The notes beneath the pieces are model-generated. The model saw only the letters and a program-made list of their open reading frames with translations, searched no databases and was not told where the DNA came from. Below are positions 53,408 through 61,218 of a stretch of DNA of 64,000 nucleotides, in pieces. The position numbers were made by a program, and so were the translations under genes. The DNA is taken from assembly GCF_003228315.1 (NCBI RefSeq), contig NZ_CP029693.1, positions 1 through 64,000 of the forward strand, given 5' to 3'. This DNA is from Pseudomonas putida (GTDB taxonomy: Bacteria; Pseudomonadota; Gammaproteobacteria; Pseudomonadales; Pseudomonadaceae). The stretch's first letter is position 1; every line of letters begins with the position of its first letter.

Positions 53408-53500
53408 CTGTAGAAGCGAGCCTGCTCGCGATAGGGCCGGCACGTTCAACAACCCTGTCGCCTGACACTCAGCCATCGCGAGCAGGCTCGCTCCTACAGT
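53408..53500. repeat. REP doublet after pcaG
   Basis: Two inverted copies of the GCGAGCCTGCTCGCGAT core lie about 50 bases apart. It separates the pca genes from the chemoreceptor. The remaining 158 bases before 53659 show no gene. Confidence 0.92.
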
Positions 53501-53658
53501 TGACCGATACAGTTTCACTTCCTGTGCCCGCTTTTCCGGTTTGACTGATGTTCCTCCCTGATCCGGCTGATTAGGGTGTATGCGCTGGTAACTCCCCCGT
53601 GGCTTGACCTTCGGCTCCGGAAAAACCAAAACCATCGCATCGAACTGGAACTGGAAAA

Positions 53659-55281
53659 ATGATGATCAGACGCATCAGGCTGAGCGCACGGGCAACTCTT
53701 TGCTTTGGCGTGATCAGCCTATTGTTGTTGTGCATGGGCGGGCTGTCCGTCTGGAAAATGTCGCAAATCGGCGTGCAGGCCAAAAGGCTGGAAGTCGATT
53801 GGCTGCCGAGCATCCAGGGCTCCGCGAAGATCAAGTCAAGCGCTTACAACCTGCGGCTTTCACTGCTGTATTACATCATTGACGGCGCGTCCGATAAGGA
53901 CGGCGCGCGAAGCAAAGTCCTCGATCAGGACAAAACCCTCGATGAGGTCGCCCGCAACTACGAACCCAATGTTTCCTCTGAGGCGGAGCGGGTCAAATAT
54001 GAAAAAGTCCTGGAGTTGATCAAGAACTACCACGAGAAGGTCCAGGTTCTGTTGACCCAAGCGGACAAGCAAACCCAACTCGAGTCCTTTGACTACATCC
54101 GTAAAGTCACCGTACCGGCCGCCACGGCATTGATGGAAGCCATCGATGAGTTGGCCGCCGTGAATACGGTGGGCGCCGCAACCTCGGGTTCGAACGCCCG
54201 TGCCGCCTTTGACAGCGGACTGGTCTGGGTGATCGCGATCATTGTCATGGGCCTTGTACTCACGGTTGCCATCGCCATCTTCTTTACCCGCAGCATCGTC
54301 TTGCCGATGCAATCGTTGCTGCAGGTCAACCAGAAAATTGCCGAAGGAGATTTGCGCAGCAATGTGGAAGTGTCGGGCGCCGATGAGCTGACGGACCTGC
54401 AGCAATCGGCCGCGGCGATGCTGAAAAACCTCAAGGGCACGATCAATCATATTTCCGAGTCTTCTTCCTTACTGGCCTCGGCGGCCGAAGAAATGAGCGC
54501 GATCACCGACGAATCGAAATCCGGTATCCAGCGCCAGAACCTCGAAACCGAACAGGCCGCCACGGCGGTCAACGAGATGACTGTTGCGGTCGAGGATGTC
54601 GCCCGCAATGCGGTGTCGGCGTCCAAATCCACTCAACAGTCTGGCACCGCCGCGCAGACTGGCCTGGACCGGGTCGCCCGGACCATTTCGTCGATTGAAA
54701 ACCTCGCGGGCTCGGTGGGGCAGACCAGCAGCGACCTGGAGCAGTTGGCGCAACAGACCCAGGGCATCCGCAAGGTGCTCGACGTGATCCGGGCCATTGC
54801 CGAACAGACCAACCTGCTGGCCCTGAACGCCGCCATCGAAGCCGCCCGCGCCGGCGAGCAGGGGCGGGGCTTTGCCGTGGTGGCCGACGAGGTCCGGGCG
54901 CTGGCGCACCGGACTCAGGAATCGACCCAGGAAATCGAACAGATGATGAGCGGCATCATGTCTGGTTCCGACAAGTCCGTACTGTCGATGCAGCAAAGCA
55001 GCGCCGAAGCCATCAAGACCCTGGAAATCGCACGCGAAGCCGGGGAGGCCATTCGGGAAATCTCCAGGGCGGTAGCGGAGATCAATGAACGCAACCTGCT
55101 GATCGCCACAGCCTCCGAGCAACAGGCCCACGTCGCACGATCCGTGGATCAGAACCTGATGAGTATTCGGGATCTGTCGGCGCAAAGTACCTCGGCGGCC
55201 GATCAGACCTCGGTAGCCAGCAGTGAACTGTCGAAGCTGGCCATCGGTTTGAGCAAGGTGGTGTCGCAGTTCACCGTGTAG
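53659..55281 (+). CDS. Methyl-accepting chemotaxis protein, 4HB-like sensor, beside pcaHG
   Basis: 540 residues. TM1 at about 12-32, a periplasmic helical-bundle domain of about 155 residues, TM2 at about 190-212 followed by HAMP, then the signalling domain with [20 protein letters not shown] and [20 protein letters not shown]. The short helical sensor resembles four-helix-bundle (TarH-like) domains. P. putida PcaY, an MCP encoded near pca genes, senses aromatic acids. The present gene may be its counterpart, judged only by position and domain type. It converges on the GlxA-type gene with a two-base gap. Confidence 0.87.
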   Translation: MMIRRIRLSARATLCFGVISLLLLCMGGLSVWKMSQIGVQAKRLEVDWLPSIQGSAKIKSSAYNLRLSLLYYIIDGASDKDGARSKVLDQDKTLDEVARNYEPNVSSEAERVKYEKVLELIKNYHEKVQVLLTQADKQTQLESFDYIRKVTVPAATALMEAIDELAAVNTVGAATSGSNARAAFDSGLVWVIAIIVMGLVLTVAIAIFFTRSIVLPMQSLLQVNQKIAEGDLRSNVEVSGADELTDLQQSAAAMLKNLKGTINHISESSSLLASAAEEMSAITDESKSGIQRQNLETEQAATAVNEMTVAVEDVARNAVSASKSTQQSGTAAQTGLDRVARTISSIENLAGSVGQTSSDLEQLAQQTQGIRKVLDVIRAIAEQTNLLALNAAIEAARAGEQGRGFAVVADEVRALAHRTQESTQEIEQMMSGIMSGSDKSVLSMQQSSAEAIKTLEIAREAGEAIREISRAVAEINERNLLIATASEQQAHVARSVDQNLMSIRDLSAQSTSAADQTSVASSELSKLAIGLSKVVSQFTV

Positions 55282-55283
55282 GA

Positions 55284-56240
55284 TCAACCGATTGAAAAGC
55301 GCTTGCGATAATCAGTCGGCCCAACCCCAAGCCGGCGCATGAAGGCTCTTCTGAATCCGTCGGTATTGGCATAGCCCACGGTGTCGGCCAGGCGCTTGAG
55401 CGAGATGTCGGAATCTTCGATCAATCGCCTGGCGGCATCGATGCGGGCCAGCTCCACGAACTCGGCCGGGGTCGAGCCGGCTTCTGCCTTGAAGGTGCGG
55501 GCGAAGTTGCGTTCGCTCATGCCAGCGCGGGCGGCGAGGGTGGGGACGCTCAGATCGGCCTTCAGGTGCTGCACCACGTAATCCTGCACCTCCCTGATCA
55601 CACTGCGCTCGGCCGTCTGGGCGGCCAATTGCGCGCTGAACTGCGATTGCCCGCCCGGTCGCTTGAAGAACATCACCATCTCGCGCGCCACGCTGAGCGC
55701 CAGTTCCCGACCGTGATCCTCCTCGACCAGCGCCAGGGCCAGGTCCATGCCCGCCGTGACCCCTGCCGAGGTATAGAGGTTGCCGTCCTTGATGAAGATA
55801 CTGTCGGCGTCGACCTGGGTGTGCGGATGTTCCCTGGCGAGTTTCGCGCTGGAATTCCAGTGCGTCGTGACCCGGCGGCCGTCCAGAAGGCCGGCGGCGG
55901 CCAGCAGGAACGCGCCGCTGCACACCGAACCGATTCGGCGCACCGATCCGGCCTGCTTGCGCAGCCAATCCTGCAAGGCGGGATTTTGCGCGATCTCGTC
56001 GATGTGCGGGCTGCCGGCCACGAGCAAGGTATCAATCCTGCCTTTATAAGTTTCGAAGGTCTCGTCGATGGCAAGCCTCAGGCCGCTTGAGCCTTTGATC
56101 ATCCCTTTGTCGGTGCCGATCACTTCGATCCGGTAGGCCCGTGGATTGCCCAACTGTTTGGCTGCCTCGGAGAAGACATCCGCCGGACCGACCACGTCCA
56201 GCAACTGTACGCGGGGGAAGGCCAGGAGGGTGATGCGCAT
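55284..56240 (-). CDS. GlxA-type regulator: DJ-1/PfpI domain plus AraC helix-turn-helix
   Basis: 318 residues. The N-terminal DJ-1/PfpI-like domain (about 1-170) keeps the nucleophile-elbow cysteine (GSVCSGAFLLAAAGLLDG), and the C-terminal AraC domain (about 215-315) has SLKRLADTVGYANTDGFRRAFMRRLG. Such regulators respond to nitrogenous or quaternary amine ligands, among others. It is divergent from the SLAC1 gene with a multi-half-site operator between them, so it probably controls the channel and itself. Confidence 0.87.
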   Translation of the reverse strand: MRITLLAFPRVQLLDVVGPADVFSEAAKQLGNPRAYRIEVIGTDKGMIKGSSGLRLAIDETFETYKGRIDTLLVAGSPHIDEIAQNPALQDWLRKQAGSVRRIGSVCSGAFLLAAAGLLDGRRVTTHWNSSAKLAREHPHTQVDADSIFIKDGNLYTSAGVTAGMDLALALVEEDHGRELALSVAREMVMFFKRPGGQSQFSAQLAAQTAERSVIREVQDYVVQHLKADLSVPTLAARAGMSERNFARTFKAEAGSTPAEFVELARIDAARRLIEDSDISLKRLADTVGYANTDGFRRAFMRRLGVGPTDYRKRFSIG

Positions 56241-56262
56241 GATGTCTGTCCTCGTCGAATCA

Positions 56263-56316
56263 TTGGCTGAATACGTCGTAATGTGACTATTTCAGCCAAA
56301 GGCTGATTGGCTGAAA
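56263..56316. promoter_or_regulatory. Operator array: three TTGGCTGAA half-sites between GlxA-type and SLAC1 genes
   Basis: TTGGCTGAA occurs at 56263-56271. A 10-bp perfect inverted repeat follows: TTTCAGCCAA (56290-56299) and TTGGCTGAAA (56307-56316), with a seven-base spacer. The region is the 115-base divergent promoter. Multiple same-motif half-sites imply a dimeric regulator with cooperative binding; binding by the GlxA-type protein is inference. Confidence 0.7.
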
Positions 56317-56355
56317 ATAGCCCCAACAGCAAATTCAGTCAAACGGGAGACTGCC

Positions 56356-57357
56356 ATGAACGCTGCATACACCCCTAACGTCGCTGTGGCTCAATCGGTA
56401 ACCAGCAGTACGACTTCCATCAAAAACCTGCCCATCAATCTGTTCGGCGCGGTCATGGGCCTGGCTGGCCTGGGTCTGGCCTGGCGCTTGAGTGGTCAGT
56501 ATTTCGGTATCGGCGGCCTGCTGGGTGAGGCGATCGGCGCGTTTGCCGGCCTGGTATTCGTGTTGCTGACCCTGGGATACCTGAGTAAATGGGTCAAACA
56601 CCCTGAAGCGGTGCGTGCCGAATTCAATCATCCGGTTGCCAGCAACTTTTTCGGTACCGTCACCATTGCGTTGTTGCTGCTTTCCGCCGTGGCGGCACCC
56701 CACAGCCCGCTGCTCGGCGAAGCACTCTGGATACTGGGCAGCATACTGACCGTGCTACTCGCAGGCCTGGTGGTTTCGCGCCTGTTGTCCGGTGCCCAGG
56801 ATCCCTTGAATGCGGTGCCCGCCTGGCTGATCCCCGGCGTTGCCACCCTTGATATCGCAGTCACCGGTGCGCACATGCCGATGGTCTGGGCGGCCGAATT
56901 CAATTTGTTTGCGCTGGCCGTGGGTGCCGTGCTGGCTCTGGTTTTCTACACCCGGATCTTCTCGCGTCTGGTTCATTCAGCCCCTTTGGCCAAAGGCATG
57001 GTGCCTTCGCTGATGGTCTTGATTGCACCTTTTGAAGTCGGCTTCCTGGCGTACACCAATGTGTTCGGCGAGATCGACCGGTTTGCCAGCGTGCTGTTCT
57101 ACTTCGGCCTGTTCCTGTTCTTGGTGTTGAGCTTCAAGGTGTTCCGTCGTGATGTGCCTTTTGCCCCTTCGTGGTGGGCGATCAGCTTCCCCATCGCGGC
57201 CCTGAGCAACGCGGCGCTGAAGTACGCTCATGCCCTGGACAACACCCTGCTGACGACCATCGCTGTGCTGATCCTGTTGTTCCTCACCGTGGCACTGAGC
57301 CTGCTGACCGTGAAAACACTGTCCAGCCTGGTGCGCGGCAAGCTGTTGGCCAACTGA
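56356..57357 (+). CDS. SLAC1/TehA-family anion channel or transporter
   Basis: 333 residues with ten hydrophobic helices and the TDT-family layout (SLAC1, TehA, Mae1). Bacterial relatives move small anions, tellurite or C4-dicarboxylates. It is followed by a strong terminator at 57388. Its promoter region contains the operator array described above, which ties it to the GlxA-type gene. Confidence 0.85.
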   Translation: MNAAYTPNVAVAQSVTSSTTSIKNLPINLFGAVMGLAGLGLAWRLSGQYFGIGGLLGEAIGAFAGLVFVLLTLGYLSKWVKHPEAVRAEFNHPVASNFFGTVTIALLLLSAVAAPHSPLLGEALWILGSILTVLLAGLVVSRLLSGAQDPLNAVPAWLIPGVATLDIAVTGAHMPMVWAAEFNLFALAVGAVLALVFYTRIFSRLVHSAPLAKGMVPSLMVLIAPFEVGFLAYTNVFGEIDRFASVLFYFGLFLFLVLSFKVFRRDVPFAPSWWAISFPIAALSNAALKYAHALDNTLLTTIAVLILLFLTVALSLLTVKTLSSLVRGKLLAN

Positions 57358-57387
57358 CGCTTTGCTTCTCCGTTTACCTCCCCCTTT

Positions 57388-57417
57388 GGCGAGCCTCAAA
57401 TGGCTCGCCTTTTTTTG
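57388..57417 (+). terminator. Rho-independent terminator after the SLAC1 gene
   Basis: GGCGAGCC (57388-57395) pairs with GGCTCGCC (57402-57409), with a six-base loop, followed by eight T residues. Confidence 0.93.
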
Positions 57418-57436
57418 CCCATGAAGGTCTTGTCCC

Positions 57437-57763
57437 ATGACGTACACCACTTCCTGGTTACTGCTGATCGTCGCCGGTTTCCTGGAGATCGCCTTTGCGA
57501 TCGGCCTGAAATCCGCCAACGGCCTGGAACGCCCTTGGTTGCTCGCTGGCACTTGCGTGGTATTGGCCGGCAGTTTGTCCCTACTGACAATGGCCTTGCG
57601 AGTCCTGCCGGTCGGCACCGCCTATGCGGTCTGGACCGGAATCGGCGCTGCGGGCACGGCACTTGTCGGTATGTATTGGCTGGGGGATGGGGTTTCGTTC
57701 TGGCGGTTCTTCTGGATTGGCTTGATTCTGGCGAGTGTTGCCGGGCTGCGCTGGGCGGCCTGA
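57437..57763 (+). CDS. Small multidrug resistance protein, Gdx/SugE type
   Basis: 108 residues with four helices. The proton/substrate glutamate is in VAGFLEIAFAIGLK, and AYAVWTGIGAAG is the Gdx-type motif (EmrE-type proteins have AYAIWSGVG). Gdx proteins export guanidinium. No guanidine riboswitch fits in the 20 bases between the terminator and the start; transcription must come from there or read through. The assignment to the Gdx branch is by motif only. Confidence 0.8.
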   Translation: MTYTTSWLLLIVAGFLEIAFAIGLKSANGLERPWLLAGTCVVLAGSLSLLTMALRVLPVGTAYAVWTGIGAAGTALVGMYWLGDGVSFWRFFWIGLILASVAGLRWAA

Positions 57764-57776
57764 AGACCCGTATACC

Positions 57777-57870
57777 CCTGTAGGAGCGAGCCTGCTCGCG
57801 ATGGCTTTAGCCGGATCAACATCGATGTTGCCTGAACCATCGCTTTCGCGAGCAGGCTCGCTCCCACAGT
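57777..57870. repeat. REP doublet after the SMR gene
   Basis: CCTGTAGGAGCGAGCCTGCT and its inverse flank a short linker. It sits immediately after the SMR stop. Confidence 0.92.
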
Positions 57871-57930
57871 TGTTCTTCGTTGAACATGACATTGGGGGTA
57901 GACAATATTCAGGGCGGGGCACAAGGCACG

Positions 57931-57961
57931 AAAAAGCCCGGCTGATCAGGCCGGGCTTTTT
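57931..57961 (-). terminator. Terminator of repeat-protein gene A
   Basis: AAAAAGCCCGGC and GCCGGGCTTTTT enclose TGATCAG. The stem is flanked by A and T tracts, so it can end transcription in both directions. Confidence 0.9.
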
Positions 57962-57987
57962 GCGGGTGTTGCTGTGAGGCGAAGAGC

Positions 57988-58356
57988 TTAGGCGACAGCG
58001 TTGCCATGCAGGCGGTCGGAACCGTCGGCAGCGACGGTGTTGCCGTGCAGACGGTCAGAGCCATCAGCTGCAACTTCGTTGCCTTTCAGGCGATCAGAGC
58101 CGTCAGCGGCGACTTCATTACCTTTCAAACGATCCGAACCATCGGCAGCGACTGCGTTACGTTTTTCCAGCAGACGATCCGAACCACCTTCGGCAACTCG
58201 ATTCTGTTGCAGGCGATCGGAACCGCCTTCAGCCACACGGCTTTCGATCAGACGATCCGAGCCGCCTTCAGCGACAACAGGTTGAGCGGAAGTGGCGGCG
58301 AAAGCGTTCACTGCAAAAACCGAGAAAACGATGCTGAGGATGGTTTGGCGTTTCAT
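57988..58356 (-). CDS. Exported 13-residue-repeat protein (GSDRL repeat), copy A
   Basis: 122 residues. The signal peptide covers about 20 residues (AFA-A). The mature part is almost entirely seven copies of a 13-residue unit V-A-(E/A)-(G/D)-G-S-D-R-L-x4, one copy lengthened by two residues. The first three units carry VAEGGSDRL and the last four VAADGSDRL. No enzyme motif, cysteine or membrane helix is present after the signal. A GGAG ribosome binding site lies about nine bases upstream. I cannot name a function; regular short repeats suggest an extended or solenoid surface protein. A near-identical copy lies at 59321. Confidence 0.82.
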   Translation of the reverse strand: MKRQTILSIVFSVFAVNAFAATSAQPVVAEGGSDRLIESRVAEGGSDRLQQNRVAEGGSDRLLEKRNAVAADGSDRLKGNEVAADGSDRLKGNEVAADGSDRLHGNTVAADGSDRLHGNAVA

Positions 58357-58472
58357 GATCGTGTGCTCCGGGGGTGTTCTGGTTGGTGTGGAGCCATTGT
58401 TGCGCCGCAGGGTATTTAACAGAACTTGATTGATGTGATTGCGAACATCGACGGCATCGATAGGGCAAACGG

Positions 58473-58593
58473 TGCCCTGAAGGAGCCGCCTTCGGCAGCT
58501 CCTTCAGAGTCTGTAGCTGGCCGCAAAATCCGCGAACAACCCAAAACCCCTTGTAGGAGCTGTCGAGTGCAACGAGACTGCGATCTTTTTGAG
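58473..58593. repeat. Fragmented type-II REP
   Basis: Fragments of the GGAGCTGTCGAGTGCAACGA/GACTGCGATCTTTTT family lie here, matching one arm of 28136-28221, with an inverse GCAGCTCCTTCAG at 58496-58508. It fills the gap before the Nudix gene. Confidence 0.7.
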
Positions 58594-58616
58594 TCAACGC
58601 TCACTCAAGGAGGATC

Positions 58617-59084
58617 ATGGAAGACATACATCAAATGCGTGAGAGAAAGTCAGCACGTTTACTGGTGATCAGCCCTTGTCGGGAAGTCCTGCTTTTCAAG
58701 TTTGTCCATGACGATGGAGCCCTGGCCGGTCAGCGTCACTGGGCTACCCCAGGCGGTGGCCTGGAGGAGGGGGAAACGTTCCATGCCGCTGCAATCCGTG
58801 AACTTCGGGAGGAGACTGGTATTGAGGTGGAGGCAGTAGCGGGGCCAGTGGGGGATCGCAGGTTTCCCATGCTTTTGCCCAGCGGCGAGTGGGTGATTTC
58901 AGTGGAGCAGTATTTCGTTGTGCGCGCTCAAAACCGCGTTCTTTGCAGTGCCGAGTGGACGCTCCATGAGACTCAGGTCATGGCGGATCACCGCTGGTGG
59001 ACTGTTGATGAGCTGAGATCGACGGAAGAAACGGTCTGGCCAGAGACGCTCATTGAGATGCTTGCAGGGGCGGGTATCTTTTGA
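58617..59084 (+). CDS. Nudix hydrolase
   Basis: 155 residues. The Nudix box GX5EX7REUXEEXGU is complete (GGGLEEGETFHAAAIRELREETGI is the box region, written here to name its residues). The AAGGAGG ribosome binding site at 58607-58613 is ideal. Nudix enzymes hydrolyse nucleoside diphosphates linked to another group; the substrate is not indicated. The gene is bracketed by the two repeat-protein units. Confidence 0.9.
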   Translation: MEDIHQMRERKSARLLVISPCREVLLFKFVHDDGALAGQRHWATPGGGLEEGETFHAAAIRELREETGIEVEAVAGPVGDRRFPMLLPSGEWVISVEQYFVVRAQNRVLCSAEWTLHETQVMADHRWWTVDELRSTEETVWPETLIEMLAGAGIF

Positions 59085-59108
59085 CCGATATTGCGGCTGC
59101 CCGGGACC

Positions 59109-59214
59109 CCTGTAGGAGCGAGCATGCTCGCGATGGTCGTCAACGATAACGCGGGGTATCTGGGTAAACGCGGCGTTCTTGAGTCCATCGCGAGCATGCT
59201 CGCTCCTACAGGGG
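59109..59214. repeat. REP doublet, GAGCATGCTCGCG variant
   Basis: The core here reads GCGAGCATGCTCGC, with CAT in place of CCT, in both arms of the inverted pair, so the two arms have changed together. Confidence 0.88.
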
Positions 59215-59263
59215 ATTGGCTGTTTACCCATATTTCCTGTTCGGCAAAAAACAATGCGGCATG

Positions 59264-59294
59264 AAAAAGCCCGGCTGATCAGGCCGGGCTTTTT
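59264..59294 (-). terminator. Terminator of repeat-protein gene B
   Basis: Same AAAAAGCCCGGC/GCCGGGCTTTTT hairpin as at 57931. Confidence 0.9.
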
Positions 59295-59320
59295 GCGGGT
59301 GTTGCGGTGAGGCGAAGAGC

Positions 59321-59689
59321 TTAGGCGATAGCGTTGCCATGCAGGCGGTCGGAACCGTCGGCAGCGACGGTGTTGCCATGCAGGCGGTCGGAGCCATCAG
59401 CAGCGACTTCGTTGCCTTTCAGGCGATCAGAGCCATCAGCGGCGACTTCATTACCTTTCAAACGATCCGAACCATCGGCAGCGACTGCGTTACGTTTTTC
59501 CAGCAGGCGATCCGAACCACCTTCGGCAACACGATTCTGTTGCAGGCGGTCAGAGCCACCTTCAGCTACACGACTTTCGATCAGACGATCTGAGCCGCCT
59601 TCAGCGACCAGGGGTTGAGCGGAAGTGGCGGCGAAAGCGTTCACTGCAAAAACCGAGAAAACGATGCTGAGGATGGTTTGGCGTTTCAT
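59321..59689 (-). CDS. Exported 13-residue-repeat protein (GSDRL repeat), copy B
   Basis: 122 residues. The protein differs from copy A at only two positions (V27L near the first repeat, and V121I at the C-terminus), while the DNA shows several silent differences. The repeat layout and the signal peptide are the same. This pattern points to selection for the protein sequence, or to gene conversion. Function unknown. Confidence 0.82.
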   Translation of the reverse strand: MKRQTILSIVFSVFAVNAFAATSAQPLVAEGGSDRLIESRVAEGGSDRLQQNRVAEGGSDRLLEKRNAVAADGSDRLKGNEVAADGSDRLKGNEVAADGSDRLHGNTVAADGSDRLHGNAIA

Positions 59690-59854
59690 GATCGTGTGCT
59701 CCGGGGGTGTTCTGGTTGGTGTGGAGCCATTGTTACGCCGCGGGGTTTTTAACAGAACTTGATTGACGTGATTGCGAACATCGACGGGATTGATAGGACG
59801 AGAGGCGTACCGCTCGTGCTCGTGATGATGCGATCACTACCTGCGAACGCGACC

Positions 59855-59960
59855 CCTGTAGGAGCGAGCCTGCTCGCGATGAACCTGAGGGCGCAGCGGG
59901 GTGTCAGGCTGCCCGCGTTATCGTTGACGTCCATCGCGAGCAGGCTCGCTCCTACAGGGG
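59855..59960. repeat. REP doublet between repeat-protein B and tspO-like gene
   Basis: An inverted pair of the CCTGTAGGAGCGAGCCTGCT core. The 376-base gap (59690-60065) otherwise holds the unit B upstream region and the leader of the TspO gene. Confidence 0.92.
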
Positions 59961-60065
59961 GGCGGGGTTCTGTTAAATCTGCGTTTTCACGACCTTCGCA
60001 CTTTTTCGTCTTGCACGGCCTCTAACCTTAAGACCAAGACTGATGGCTTTTGCCAAGGACAGACG

Positions 60066-60506
60066 ATGACCTTTCCCATTTTCCTTCTGGCCTGTGCGGC
60101 CGCCGCGAGCAGCGGGTTCTTTTTCAAGCCGGGTGAGTGGTATGCGGCGCTGAACAAACCCGGCTTCACGCCACCCAACTGGGTGTTTCCCGTGGCCTGG
60201 ACGACGCTTTATCTGCTGCTCGCCTGGGTCGGCTATCGCTTGACCCTGATACCGGGCAGCGAAACGCTGTTGGCGTTGTGGGCGGCGCAGATTGCGCTTA
60301 ACACCTTGTGGACGCCGGTGTTCTTCGGCGCGCATCGGGTATTGGCCAGCATGGTGATCCTCGCGCTGCTCTGGCTGGTCGTCGCGGTGATGCTGGTGAT
60401 GGCGATGCGTCTGGATGTCATCACCGGGCTGATCCTGTTTCCGTATTTGGTGTGGCTCTCGTTGGCCGCAGCGTTGAATTTTTCCATCCTGCGGCATAAC
60501 CGTTGA
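60066..60506 (+). CDS. TspO/MBR family membrane protein
   Basis: 146 residues with five helices. The conserved W-rich motifs include KPGEWYAALNKPGFTPPNWVFPVAW and the LNTLWTPVFFG segment. TspO proteins bind porphyrins and cholesterol-like ligands and act in stress responses. An AAGGA ribosome binding site precedes the ATG. It converges on the GST gene with about 20 bases between stops. Confidence 0.9.
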   Translation: MTFPIFLLACAAAASSGFFFKPGEWYAALNKPGFTPPNWVFPVAWTTLYLLLAWVGYRLTLIPGSETLLALWAAQIALNTLWTPVFFGAHRVLASMVILALLWLVVAVMLVMAMRLDVITGLILFPYLVWLSLAAALNFSILRHNR

Positions 60507-60527
60507 CGAGGAACATGCGCCATCCAT

Positions 60528-61154
60528 TCAAGCGACGTGTGTGGAAAATGCCTTCAAGCCACGCTGCACCGCTGGCCGGGCCTCAATGGTGGCGTACCAG
60601 CGTGACAGGCATGGAAGGGCCTTCCAGTCCAGTCGGTCGCGGATCGATTTGGCCAGGGTAAAGGCCGAGATGTCCGCCATGGAAAACTGCTCGCCAGCCA
60701 TGAACTCACCGGTGAGAAAGGTTTCTGCCAGCTTGAACTGTTCGATCACTCGCCGTTGGAGCAATTCGGCGGCGTCGTGCATGCCGGCCTGGTGAAGAAA
60801 GAACGCGGCGTGGCTGGGGGCGATGATGTCGGTGACGAAGAAGAAATAACGATCAAACACCCTGTTGCGCTCAGGCCCGTGTTCAGCGGGTGATAACCGG
60901 CCCGGTGCCTGGCCGTCCGCGTACTGGATGATGGCGTTTGACTGGTTGATCACCAGCGCCGGTGTCGAGCTTCGATCAACCAGGGTCGGGACCTTGCCGG
61001 CCGGGTTGAGTGCCAGGAATGCCGGGTCACGATGTTCACCCGAGTACAGGTCCACGGGGCACGCGGTGTAGGCAATGCCCGCTTCCTCCAGAGCGATGGC
61101 GGCCCTGATGGTGTTACCCGTTTCGGCGCCGTACAACTCAATCGCAGTGTTCAT
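60528..61154 (-). CDS. Glutathione S-transferase
   Basis: 208 residues. An N-terminal thioredoxin-fold domain (GSH-binding NPAGKVPTL about 51-59, and INQSNAIIQY) is followed by an all-helical C-terminal domain with FSMADISAF. It is of the general bacterial GST class. It lies downstream of the NmrA-like gene, 64 bases apart, and may be co-transcribed with it. Confidence 0.88.
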   Translation of the reverse strand: MNTAIELYGAETGNTIRAAIALEEAGIAYTACPVDLYSGEHRDPAFLALNPAGKVPTLVDRSSTPALVINQSNAIIQYADGQAPGRLSPAEHGPERNRVFDRYFFFVTDIIAPSHAAFFLHQAGMHDAAELLQRRVIEQFKLAETFLTGEFMAGEQFSMADISAFTLAKSIRDRLDWKALPCLSRWYATIEARPAVQRGLKAFSTHVA

Positions 61155-61218
61155 TGAATGCTCCTTCTAGAGAGACAGGTCGGGTGAGCGTCCGTCGGGA
61201 GCACTCACCCGGTCTGCG

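Larger units (their letters stand above)
57930..58464. repeat. Direct duplication, unit A (535 bp) carrying a repeat-protein gene
   Basis: The unit consists of terminator, repeat-protein gene and about 110 bases of its upstream region. It matches 59263-59797 at a constant offset of 1,333 bases with scattered, mostly synonymous differences. The two units bracket a Nudix gene. Confidence 0.92.
59263..59797. repeat. Direct duplication, unit B (535 bp) carrying a repeat-protein gene
   Basis: Matches 57930-58464 at an offset of 1,333 bases, including the terminator and upstream region. Identity ends at GATAGG in both units. Confidence 0.92.

Noticed and set aside
52008..53468. 486-codon open frame on the minus strand
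   Set aside because: Antisense to pcaH and pcaG and running into a REP.
58001..58285. Antisense frame with RRSEPSAAT repeats (and its copy at 59334)
   Set aside because: It is the reverse strand of the GSDRL-repeat genes. The sense strand has the signal peptide and ribosome binding site.
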